Positions 39,343 to 51,600 of a DNA stretch of 64,000 bases are shown in pieces. The notes below the pieces were generated by a model. That model saw only the letters and a program-made list of their open reading frames with translations. It was not told where the DNA came from and made no database searches. How positions within the stretch are numbered: the first letter of the stretch is position 1; each line of letters begins with the position of its first letter. This stretch comes from Monarcha castaneiventris obscurior (Eukaryota; Chordata; Aves; Passeriformes; Monarchidae): assembly GCA_026261815.1 (NCBI GenBank), contig JAMPIT010000886.1, positions 19,698,001 through 19,762,000 of the forward strand, given 5' to 3'. A program made the position numbers and the translations under genes.

Positions 39343-39555
39343 CCTATGGAATACGTGGTTGGAGCCAGCTGGAAAAGGCAGCTTCCCTGCTTGGAGAGAA
39401 GTCCCGCCGAGTACCGGGAAGGCCGGGCAGGAGCAGCCCCGTGCCCGGCTCTGCAGGGGGCGCCGCGGGCGGGAGGCGGGGCCGGGAGGAGCCCGGTGCC
39501 GCGTCCTGTGCCGTGTCCTGCGCCGTGCCAGGGGCGAGGGAGCGGCCGCGGGGGG

Positions 39556-39585
39556 ATGCACCGCGCTGCTGCGCCGCCGATGTGA
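39556..39585 (+). promoter_or_regulatory. Upstream ORF of nine codons ending ATG-TGA, before PIK3AP1
   Basis: ATG at 39556 opens a nine-codon frame (MHRAAAPPM) whose last codon is itself an ATG followed at once by TGA. It ends 37 nt before the main start codon at 39623. The first ATG has G at -3 but C at +4. It matters only if transcription starts upstream of 39556. Confidence 0.45.
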
Positions 39586-39622
39586 GGGAAGGGGAGCGGC
39601 CCCTTCCCCGCCAGCCCGGACC

Positions 39623-39635
39623 ATGGCGGCCCCCG
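39623..39635 (+). CDS. PIK3AP1: PIK3AP1 exon 1 coding part (13 nt)
   Basis: ATGGCGGCCCCCG gives Met-Ala-Ala-Pro and the first base of a Gly codon; donor GTAGGT starts at 39636. Joined to exon 2 the protein begins MAAPGAPGEYDVLIVY, matching the human MAASG... start as I remember it. The intron after it is 5.7 kb, and no other coding exon was seen inside it. Confidence 0.88.
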
Positions 39636-42600
39636 GTAGGTGCCGCGGCTGCCGTCCCGGGAGCCGCGGGGGAGCGGCGGGGCTTCTCCGCCCGGCCGTG
39701 CTGCGCGGCGGCGCCGGGGTGCGCTGCCCGCGCTCTGCCCCGCTGGGCTCCGGCGGGCCGGGGCTCTCCGCAGCTGCCCCGCGCCAAGGTGCCGGTAAGC
39801 GGAGCGTAGCGGAGCCCTGCCCGCTCCTCCTGCGGGGCGGTGCCGTGCCGCGGCGCGGCTCTGCGCGCCCCTGGCGCTCCGCTGCTCGGGAAAGGGCAAG
39901 GGGGGTCCGCTCTGCGAGTTTAGGGAGCCCTGGCGCTCTTCAGAGCAGCGGTGGCTCCTTTGCTCGTAGCCGGGCTGCAGCGCTTTCTAGCTTGCCTTGC
40001 TTCACTTGTTCGGAGCTCAGGGCAGCTGCTGGCAGAGCTCTCCTGCGTCTGAAATGCACTTCGGCTCGGCAGATCAGCGACCTCTGAGGGAGGGTGTTCT
40101 GTAGAGTAATTTGCCCATGTCCGCCTTAACCACTTGCATGTTTTTCTGTGATGTTTTATAAAGAAGTCAGTTCTTCCGAAATACGGCTTTATACTTCAGC
40201 ACCACTTCCTTTTGGGGGTATGACTTGGTGCCCCTTGCCACAGTGGCACAGGATCACAAGTTGAGCTAGTTTGCCGTAATTGAAAATGTTTTCGCTAACA
40301 TATGTGCAGGTAAAACTACCTAGAATAGAGCTGCAAACTCAAGGGGAGAGTGGGTTTAGCCTGTATTGTGTAAGTCTTGCTAGCGCCCAATTTGCAAGTT
40401 CCTCTACTTGCAGGGAAGTGTATGGGTTTTATCTAAAAAAGGAAAAAACGTGCCATTTTCAGAGTGTGAAGTAACATTTGCGTTTCATTGACGCGTATCT
40501 CCTTGTGATGTAAAAATAAGCTAAACGGAGGCCTCGGGAGACTTGTGGGCAAAACTACTTTTCTCCTTATAAACAGAAGGTGATTTCACAGAGACCCTTA
40601 AAAATAGAACTACTTTACATTAAGGTATCGTAATGCAAATCTCTTGTTCCTCTCTGTGAAGTTTGGTTTGCAGTAATTTTTATCTACTTTGATTCTGCTA
40701 TTTCCTCTTGCTTCTTTGCAGCATTTTATTTAAAGTGAAGGTTTTCTATTCCAGTCGAGGTAAGAAGTCTCACTAGGATGTTAATAATTATTGCCTGTGA
40801 TCACTATTACTTTGCATTCCATGTATGCAGAGAATGCGTTTATTTCATCATCCATCACTTAAATACACACACTTCAGATACTGAAATGTGGAAGGTGCTG
40901 AGGACTTCTCTTAATGACTTACCAGCAGTTTCTATCACGTCCTGGAAGTGCTCTCTCTTTTAAGAATTTATTAAGACACTTTGAGTTGGGTTTCCTTTAT
41001 CCTGTAGACAGTTGTCTTTCATGAAGAGTGAATTCCCATCTATCGAGGATTGTTATTTAGGACAGCAATATTTCTGTATCCTCCATATATATGAATGCCA
41101 AAACACACTTGAACAGGTTCTGTAATATCTTTCTTGTGAAGCCAGAATTGGAGGTGGATTTCTTCTAGGAGATGAAAAAAAAATTGATTGCCACTGCATA
41201 TGATCATCTGAGTTGGAGTAAAGGATTTAGTCTCAGTTTTTTACCTGATCTGTGGAAAATGAGAAGTCATGATCTACTTATGAGAGGTATGTGAAAGATG
41301 ACACAGAAAAGTTGTGTATTATTACAGGCCTGAATATTCTTTATGGGACCCACAAGTACAATGGAAAATTTATGATCTGTGAATTGAAAAAGGGTCAAAC
41401 CTTTTGGCTTATGAAATGAAATAATAGATAATAACAGTTGATAATGTTAGATGTAGTCTTACTCAGAGCTAATATGCCAACTTTCCACAGTATTCTTTAG
41501 CTATTTCAGTGGTAATCAGAACCTTCTATGGCCATAAACCACTATCTCATGTTTGCTCTGAACTTAAAGATTATCACCTTGCTACTTGCAGACGTAGTTT
41601 GGAAATGAGCCTGATTTGTTTGCTTCTTAGAGAGGGACTGTGAAGACATGACATGGTCATGCATACTTCTATTCTCTTGCCATGAGCGTAAGTGATTTTT
41701 ATTGAATTGTTTCATCCTCTTCCATTCTGTGTGCAGGCTGTAAGCTAGGGAAAGCTTTTTATCATGTTGTTTGTCCTGTTTAATGTGTGGGGTTTACACT
41801 TCAATTATAGGTCTTAGGCATTTCTGTGGTACTGGTTTGTAATCTCATCAGTTTGTTATCGCTCCTGTATAATGAAGTGTGCAGCTAAACACTGAAGAGG
41901 CAGTTACAGCTGGAAAGCAGTCCAAAGGTGATGGTTTATCATTGCAAACTGCAACAGAACTGCACCTTCATGATTTTCTATGGAATAAATAAATATGCCC
42001 TGCATTATTGTTAATAGTGCTGACATTTTGTAAACAGAGGCAAAAGTATTTTTAATACTCTAAGGAATCCAGTTACAAGGTATTGTTAAAATTTAAACTA
42101 GATCACACCTGAGAGTGGGAAAGATAGACTTGTGCCAGCCAACCATTTTTCTTCATCTTGCTATTGTAAATAGTGTTAATATATTTTTTCCTTTAATTGA
42201 AGACTTCCTTGTATTTGTTTTTCCAAAATGAACCTGTCAAAAGCATTGTCAAAGTATTCATCTAAGGGCAGGGTTTAAGGAAATAAAATATTTGGTGTTC
42301 ACCAAAGGATTTCCCTGTATGCGTACAATAGGCAGAGTATACATTGTGTTTTGAGCTGTGCTCTGTGAGTTTTTCTGATGTGTGAAGAATTGTGAAAAAC
42401 CTCCCTGAAATGTTCTTTATTCTCCATTTATTACCCTGTTCCCTGAAGACTGGACAGTAGTTGGTGCTGCAAAAGGAGCTATTTGGTTAGACAAATAATA
42501 GCATGATGCAGGAAGGAGAGTCCTGTGTCATCCTTCTTTTAAAAGAGAATGTTGCAATTGAAGTTATTTCTAGATTTTTCTGGGTTTTTTTGAAACAGTC

Positions 42601-45600
42601 CTAATGCTGACTTAAGCTTATTTAGCTCTGCAAGACCCACTTCCAGTATTTTTGCTTATGAACATAGAGTGTTACTTTAGCTCTGCGAGTGGAGTCAGTA
42701 ATTTTATTTCTCAGTTCTCATTTTAGGAACATTGTTCCTCAGTTTCTTGTATAAGTGTAAAAGGCTGTAGGAGCTGAGGTAAGAAGGCCTGAGGAGGGCT
42801 GGCACAGCTGTGTTAAGGGGAATGGTGCTCTTGTAGAGCAGTGTTAGCTAGGAAATGAATACCTTTCCTAAACACTAGGTGAAGTTCCTTCCTGCTGGAT
42901 GCAAAGGTTGCATTGCTCTGGCAGGGAACTTGCAGTAAGTCTGTCAAGTTTGCATCCTTTATCTACATAATGGAGAAGGGGTGGACTCTTGGGTACTTAG
43001 TGCCCCTGCAGTGCAGTGCATGTTTAAAGTCAATGGGTCTTCCACCCTGTCTCCGAGCACAGCTGCTTCCTTTAAATGAAAGGCTGGAGAAGGGCCTGTT
43101 GGCTCACAGGTATAGCTGTGGGAGCTGTGTGCTTCTTCAAAGTGAATGACAGGATTAGGTGCTCCATTTTACAGAATGTTAAAATGCCCAGGAGGCCACT
43201 ACTGATTTTTCCAGAGACTGGAGGTGGGACTGCTGCCAGAGAGTGCCAGGGTAGGACTTCAGGAGCTTTGGGCACACCTCAGAGAATCATTGTGTGGTCT
43301 CCCATCTGTTGAGGTCGGGCTCAGTGGGCCATGGTGCAGTGCGTGGGCTCCATTCTCAGCAGACAATTGTGCTGTCCTTTCCCACTGTACTGCATGTAAA
43401 TCAGTATAGGGCAGTGGAAGCAGATGTCTGTGGTACATCTCCCTTGCTAGAATAAAACTTGAATTCTGCTTTGTTCTCATGTTTTTGCTCATGTGATTCT
43501 GTTGTCTTTGCCAGACACCAGGTGGTGTTCAGCCACCATCAGTGGTATTTTGGCAATAGGGGTGTACTTGCTGGTGTGAGAGCCATCTTTTTTCACAGCA
43601 GTTCTGCACTCTTAGGATTTGAGTCCTGAGGACTCTGCTTTATGAGTTTGCTGGATCCTTTCCTTTGGGAACAGTTTCCTACAAGCCTCCATCTGGGGTT
43701 CAGGAGCTGTGTTCGTTCACAAATATGCAGCTGTCCTAGTGAATATATCAGCACCGTACTGTCCATGTTCTCCATAGCTAGGATATCATCCTTTCACTGC
43801 TAGAGACTTCCTTATTTATGCAGGCAGCTAACACTATTGGTTGAGTACGGAGCATATCTCCATTCTTTACTTCTCAACTATATCACTTCTGCTGAACTAT
43901 AGTTTAAAGCTGCTAACTGTATAGTTCAGGGTTGGGGTCCCTCAGCCTAGACATTGTTTCAGCCTTAATTTCTTAATGAAGGTTCTGGGGAAGGTGGTAG
44001 AATAAAGTCTTTGGAGGCCATGCAATTTTGGTTGAATTTTTCTAAGGTGACTGCAAAACTGTCATCTTCAGTTCTGCTAAATTGACTCTGCAGAGCCTCT
44101 TTTTGGATGCCAAATTTTGGGCATTGCTCTCTGCTTTAATTGGAAAAATTTGCCTTTGCTTGCTTCGTGATGGAGATGGGTTGAAAATGCTGACATTTCT
44201 AAAGAGTCAAACTGGAATTAGAAGACAATTTGTTAACAAGATTTGAAATTCTCAGCTCTGAAATCTACCATGTGACCTGAGCTGTAAACGTCAATTTTGG
44301 GTAAACTTCTTCACAGGTAAATGGAAACATTAAATTTAGACTTAAAAGTTTCCTTGAGGTTGGTGGGAGAGCACTGCATCATGTCATATTGGTTCAATTT
44401 GCATCTGCTCTTCTTAGCGAGCTGTTAACATTTTTAAGTGCTTTCGTTCCAGAGCACAGAAATGCATGAATTTGTAGGTAGAAGCTGTCTCTAGAGAATT
44501 ACAGAAGAAGTCAACTTTGGTGAGCATATTTTGGTCTGTGTTATGGCCACCACTATTGTATTAGTTCTTTCCCTCTGAAGAGAGTGTTTCTCATTCCAAA
44601 ATTGTTGGGAAAACTTTCTATGACAGTTTTGAGGAAGGACTCTAACGCAGCCTTGCGAAATGTCTGAAGCCAGAAAGACAGAGTGGCTGTGCTGTGAGCA
44701 CTGGGGCTGATGTTCCCTTAGTTGCATGCATACTTTGCAGGCAGTTTGCTTTCTGCTGCAATGAGAGCAAATATCTAACACCACGGGGGCCATAGTGACT
44801 TCCTGTAAGCATTGTGTGACCTCATTTAAATAAAGGACTTTGTTATTTTAGGTGTGCTGTTTGGTGTATGCTCCACTTGGGCATGTAATGATCTGCAGTT
44901 GTGTTGCAGAGATCCTGTAATTGCCTAAAATTATTTTAACTTTATGTGTGAAGGTGAACTCCCCTTTTCAAGCTAGTTTGTTTTGAAGGTCTGGTTTTTG
45001 TGGCTTTTTTTTTTCCCCTATCAGAATGCTTTAAATCTGTAAATCTATGTATAGTTTGTTTCACTTGAAACTACATAGGAAATGCTCTTCTTTATAGGAA
45101 GGTTTTTAAAGAATGAAAAAACTGCTTAAATTTAGTGGAGTAGATGCAAGTAGGAGTTAATTCACCCTTAGAATTGCTTTGTGGCTCAAAACAAACATCT
45201 CACTTTGGATAGAACTACTGTTCTTTTGAAATGCTTTGTAGTTTCTGACAGGAATTATCTGTGGGGTTTTTTGTTGCAAAGCTGTGGGTCATTTCATGGT
45301 TTGAATTAATCCTTTTTCCTGTGATCATCTTGCACCTGTACAGGAGCCCCTGGAGAATATGATGTACTGATTGTGTATGCAAGTGACGCCACTGAATGGT
45401 GTCAGTACCTCCAGAACCTCTTCCTCTTTGCTCGGCACGTTCGAAAGCATCGGATTCTGAGCTACCAGCTGGAAGACGACTCTGCCATCTCCCAGCAGGA
45501 GCTGGACCTGTTCAGCAGAAGTCGGAGTATCATCCTTTTGCTTTCTGCTGAGCTGGTGCAGAGTTTTTATGTCCCTCACATCCTGCAGAGCCTTCAGGAA

Positions 45601-48600
45601 GCTTTATGGCCCCCGTGCAAAGTAGTCAAGCTGTTCTGTGGTGTTACGGACTGTGAGGACTATTTGACCTTTTTCAAGGACTGGTCTCAGTGGCAAGAAC
45701 TCACAAATGATGATGAGCCTGATGCTTACCTTGCAGCTATCAAGAAGGCTATTTCAGAAGGTAAGACCATAGCTAGGAGTTGTGCTTTCTGGTTGGAGGA
45801 GGGAGATACATTATACTGTTTATTCTTATTTTAACACTGATAATGTGCTTTACTTAAAGAGCAAACTAAAGCAAATTGTCCAAACCTTGTAAACTAGAAA
45901 GTTACACAAGCAAATTTTTCTATGCCTGGTCAGTTGGTCCCTAATTCAGGAGAGATTACCAGCAACTCACAGTGAACTTCTGAATTTGAGGTTGTCTTGG
46001 GTGCCTGGTTTTGACAGCAAATTGAAAATGAAAACTTTTTACATTTAAAATTCTGCCTGTAAATATTGTACTCTGCAGTTTATTGACCCCAATCAATGGA
46101 AAGTTGTCTTTTATTTATTTAGTTTAAGGAAAAGAATTATCTTTTTCTTCAGACTTGTTTCTGTCATACCAGAGCCAAAATAAGGTCTAATATGTATTCT
46201 CTAGCATCGGACCTAAAATCAAGGATGCAACCATACTGGCAACAGATCACTTTGCTACCTATGATGAAAAGGCAGAGATTAATTAAAGAATTGCACTGAT
46301 GGCCTTAAAAATAACCCAACCGGTGTGAAAATAATCACCTTGTAACTAGTGCGGAGGACTTACTAGCACAGAAGTCTTAACGGCTGGAGAATACACAAGC
46401 CCAATGTACTGAGTTCTAATTGATTCCAAACTTCCCTAAACTCTAGAAGAGTGTGTAGAATTCCTTTCTCATAGTTTCTGTTGAAATGAAGGTGGAGAGC
46501 TCTGGGCAGTCGTGCTGGTCCAGGTGTTTTTATGACATTGCCATAGGTAGGGTTATAGTATTCTTTGTCAGCCTCAGCAAGACTGGAATCCTGTGTTTGC
46601 ATCTTGGCTTAGGATTTTTCTCTATTCTGTGGCATAAATGAGGCAGTGTGTCTAGTGTTGTGTGCATAAAGATGCCTTATGCCAGGATAACAACTGCAAT
46701 AATCATGATGACAAATTTATCACAGTAAAAATGAATTTTTAAAGTCGTGATCTTGGCTGAAACAGTTCCCCTGAAAAAGATTATTTAGGGATTATGCTGA
46801 GGATGTCATTCTCAGGTAACCAGGTCACAACAGATATTTCTTAATACATTTTAGAAATCTTTGTAAGCTGAAGTTTGCAACTCCCTTTCACATACCTCTA
46901 AAACATCTTGTTTTCCCAATGCTAGAGCTAAACCAAACCTAGAGCTAAAGTAGTCTGGCTCTTTTGCTTTCAGTCTGGAAGAAGACAGAAAACAGTGTCT
47001 GAACTTTTATACTCTGAAAAATAAAACTGAATGGAGAGTAAATTAGCCTTTCTGACACTTTCTGTCAAAAGCAGAATTCAGTTACTGTTTTCCTCCAAAC
47101 TTGGGTCTAGAACACGGAACCAATATTTTATTGATTTTAGGTATGCTGTTCAAAATTGGGGAGATATATTAGTGTTAATGGTGTTACTAAACGTATCCGA
47201 GGACTGTCAGAGTTATTTTAGGCCAGACTAGGATAAATTCTAGTGTAGTTGAAGGGTGTGTGAGAATACAAAGGAATGTTGATTCTGAAGTCTTTCCCCA
47301 GAGGCAGCTCTTGCCACTCATGCTGCCAGTCTTGCTGCATTCTGAGCAGCATTTTAGTGGGCTGCCTGGCTCTTTATTTGGCTGGCTGCCAGACATCTAT
47401 TGCAAAACTTCCTAGGGTAACACTTTAGCTAAGTCTGACTTCTCACAGTTGCATGGAAAGTCCTCCTCCATCTGTGCTGCAAGTTAGCACGTGCTGAAAC
47501 AAACTGTGCTTTGGCTTTATGTAGATGGTGTTTTGAAAGAGAGTTTGTGGTTTGGATTTTTGTTGCTGTTTCTACATAACAAAAAAAAATCAGCTTATTT
47601 TCTGTTTTCTCACTTTAATAAGCATACATTGACCTCCAACTGACTCCAGCGTATCTAGAAAATACTTGACTGAAAGAAAAAATGAGAAAACTAAACTCAT
47701 TTGCTGTGGAGTCTGCTGTAGTATGTTCCAGATAGTTTGGTACACAAAGATTCAGAATTTCTGGACTTCTGTTACTGTTATGGCAGTCATAGCTGATGTG
47801 GCTGTCACCTGCATGCCATGTCAGGCTTTTGGTTTGTGCACATCAGAGCAGCTGCAAAGGTGAACCATCTGCTGCCACTCTGATTCTTGTGAAGGAAGAA
47901 CCTGTTTAAGATGGGCTGCTTTCATGGCCAAAGTATTTGGACGAATGTTTCAGATCCTACTTCTGTGTGGGGAAAAAATTACTCTGTGACCTCCTCTATT
48001 GTGTGATTCTACACAAGTTTTGTGAATGGCCTCAAATGCAAATGTTCTGATTTTTCCCCTGAAGACAGCCCCAGGTGCACATAGTTCCTTTTTTGGGTGA
48101 AACTGTGAAAACTTTCTTCCTGATTGGTAAAAAAAAAAATCTGCTGTATGGTTTGGTTGCAGCATGAGTGACTCTTAAGTATTTGTGACAGCAGACCTCT
48201 CCCACTGAGAAACACAACCTCTGCTCTGGTCTTAGTTAAGTCTGAATTTTTCCTGATTAAGGCAGCCCTTAATTTTTACAGCACTTAGCAGAGAAAGTTT
48301 ATGACCATATTTGAATTGGTTTGGGTCTCGATCTCTTCCTCTGGGAAGGACTTCTCTTCACATGCACTCACCTGTACTTCTAACAGCAGTGTCAGTACAC
48401 ACTGAAAAACTAGGCCTGATGCTAAAACAACTCAGCTTCAGTTCCTAATTGCTGAATCCTGAGCTAGTGAGGCAAATGGTACAGGACACAGTCATGGAAA
48501 ATTCTTCTCCAGAGGCTGCACACTGGCCCTGTGCAGGCTGTGCTGTTGCCACTAGCACAGCTGTTGGCTGCGGTTTGTTTAGGGCATCATGGGAGCATGA

Positions 48601-51600
48601 CACCCCCAGACATCACATGCTGAAACCTATTTTAATTTTTATTAGTTTAGTATGAATTCAGAAATGAGGAACACTCATCCAGCCTTCTTGAAAACTGTGT
48701 GCTGATGCTGACTCTTGCTCTCTTGTAGATGGGGTGTTTTTACTTCTTAAGTTTCTCAACTTTGGCAAACTACAGAGCACATAAAGGTTTGCATTTGCAG
48801 GTACTCCTGTTATCTGGGGGAATTTTTCAGACTATGCAATAACTGTGCTAAGGGGATGGAAATCACAGAATTATTAAGGCTGAAAAAGATCTTCAAGATG
48901 GAGTCCAACTACTAACCTAACACTGCTAAGCCTACCACTAAACCATTCAATACCACATTTACATGTTTTTTTAAACAGTTCCAGGGATGGTGATTCCACC
49001 ACTTCCCTGGGCAACCTGTTCTGATGCTTGACCATCCTTTCAGTGAAGAAATTTGTCATCGTATCCAATCTAAGCCTTCCCTGAAGCAACTTGAAGCTCT
49101 TTCCTCTTGTCCCATTGCATGTTGCCTGGGAGAAGAGATCAACCCCCACCAGTCTACAGCCTCCTCTCAGGTAGTTGTAGAAAGCAGTAAGTTCCCTCTT
49201 GAGACTCATTTTCTCTAGATTAAACAATCTTGCTCAGGATGTCTCTGTACACTCCAGCTCAGGTCCAGCAGAGGATAGTCACTAGCCAGGGTGCAGTGAT
49301 CAGCCTGCTACTTAACCTGCCTTGCCTGGCTTGGGATAACTCTGCTGTGAGCGTTGAGCAGCTGGGAGTCTGAGCCACACAGTTGGAGTCAGTGACCTTT
49401 CTCTTCCTCATGTGTTCTCAAAGCTCAGTTGACATTTCAACTGCTCCAGTTTATTTGTCCCTCCCTATGTTGTTTTGAAGCATTTCAAATTTCCCACTTT
49501 AAAAGTTGACATTTCCAAAGCATTTACTAATTAATCAGTGGCTTTGAGCTTTCTGTATCCAAGCTGTCTCTTGTGGGTAAAAACACAGGGAAGTCCACAT
49601 CTGCCCCAGAAGTGCTAAGGTGATAACTGAAAATGACAGCAGCTGTGAACTGTGCTGCTGAAGGACAAGTGCAGCCTTGGCTGAGAAGAGCACTTCTGCA
49701 CTGGAACACACAAGAATGAAAGATGAGTACCAACAAACTTTTTGTGAAATAAGAGAGTCAAAAGTCAGTGTAAGGAATTAGGGTGAAGATGGAGGGCTGT
49801 GGACAGTTAGAAAGAAGACAAGAATTTTTTTTGAGCTTTGTACATCAGGAAGAGCTGAAAGGTTACTCCACTTACTGAGGGGCTTATTGAGAGATGCCGG
49901 AGACAAAGGCAATAAGCTTTTTTGAGAGGGAAATGGCATAAGAAGAACCACATAAGCTGTATAATTCTTCCTCCTGTTCATGTCAAGGAATTGAATTAAA
50001 TTCCTGGTTTTCTTCTGTTGCACTGATGAAACCACAGATGAAACTTGGGAGCATATCACAGAATCATTCAGGTTGGAAGGGACCTCTTGAGATCATCCAG
50101 TCTAAACTTTCTGCTCAAGCATGGTTAGATAAAGCAGGTTGCCAAAGACCATCTCCAGTTGGGTTTTGAATGTCTCTGCAGGTGGAGGCTCTGCAGGACT
50201 TCACAGCCTCTCTGAGCAACCTGTTCCAGTGTTTGACCACCCTCAAGAGTAACAAAATGTTTTCTTGTGTTCAGATGGAACTTTATGCATTTAGTTTGTG
50301 GGCGTTGCCTCTTTTCCTGTCAGTGGGCACTATGGAAAGGAGTCTGGCTCCCTCTTTTTCATTTCTTCCTATCTAATCAATATAAGATTCCGCTGAGTCT
50401 TCTTTTCTCCAGGCTGAAGAGTTCCAGCTCTTGCAGCCTCCCCTCTTACAAAAGATGCTGTGGTTCCTTACTCAGCTTTATGGTCCTGTGCTGGGCTCAA
50501 GCTGTAAAGATAAAGCAACCTTGGAATAAGCTACTCAGAATTTAAGGTCATGTTGGACAGATGTTCTCAAGTGTTTCTCTACCCAGGTAGATGAAGTTGT
50601 AGTACATGGGAGATTCCTTTCAGCTTTATGGTTCTGTAATTATTTGATTGCTTACCTTTGCTAATAGCTGCCGTTTAGGGCTAGAGACCTAAATTCACAA
50701 TGTATTTTTAAGTTTGGCAGGAACTGCCATGTAGTGTTTACGTTTGAGTCTCAGTGCTCTGGGGAGGAGTATGTTCTGAGCAGTCCTATCTCAGCTAATT
50801 ACATCCAACATTTACTTCTGCCAGCTTATTGGAGTAGCCTTGAAGACATGAGGGAGGTGGAAGCATGCAGTTTTCTCTCCCTCCTCTTTGAAAGGGTAAA
50901 ATTAAGTGAATTCTTAAAACTTGGAGCAAGCAGTTAAAATAGTCTTCCCAGCTGCAGGATTGATGAATTGTTTGTCATTAAGGTGTTTCATAAAGTCCCA
51001 GTTTATTTACATAAAAAGCAATACTTCATGGGTTTTCATTCATGGCAGTATAAAATTCAGGCAGTGCTAGCATAGGTGCACACTAGCTTTCTAAAAAGAG
51101 ACAGTGAAATGATAGCCTAGAAATAGTAAAGGACAGAAACTGTTGTGGTTAAGAAGCTCCAGGCTATAATAGTCTTTATGCACCTTGTAAATACTAATCA
51201 TATTTCTCTGTGGCTTGTGGTTCTGACAGTCTCCTCACAGGTTGCTTTATGGTGATGTCTAAGACTAATTCTAAGTATCTGCTGATGAGAACTGCAAGGC
51301 TTTAAGACACTTGCTTAAAGTAAGAGCTCAGTGGCCATCACTGATCACATTCACATCTGGAGAAGCTGAAGTAATTTATGAAAAATCTTGGCAGAGTTAT
51401 GTGGTCATGCCAAAGATGCTTTACAGAGCAGGTCTGAAAAGATGTATGAAAAAGAATTTAGGTTATTTCACAGCCCTTTCTTGTGTACTTAGACAGTTGT
51501 TTTGCTTCCAGGGTTGTGTTTTGTAAGATTTTCATGGCTGTTTGTTATTACCTCAGAAAACTTCTGCCGTGTTTTTCAAAAGTGGCTTGAGAATAACAGT

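Larger units (their letters stand above)
35701..39399. other. Spacer between divergent NOLC1 and PIK3AP1
   Basis: No exon was recognised. It contains a CR1 fragment (about 37243-37480) and an exact short palindrome at 39320-39342, listed separately. Open frames are short and unlike known proteins. Confidence 0.6.
39400..39960 (+). promoter_or_regulatory. PIK3AP1: CpG island and promoter region of PIK3AP1
   Basis: Dense CpG and GC content surround the PIK3AP1 first coding exon. No TATA box was seen. The likely 5' UTR contains a short upstream open frame (39556-39585), listed separately. Long open frames on both strands here reflect composition only. Confidence 0.75.

Noticed and set aside
39198..40087. 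Open frames of 147-242 aa on both strands over the PIK3AP1 promoter
   Set aside because: Composition-driven. The true coding part here is only 13 nt, fixed by the splice to the TIR exon.
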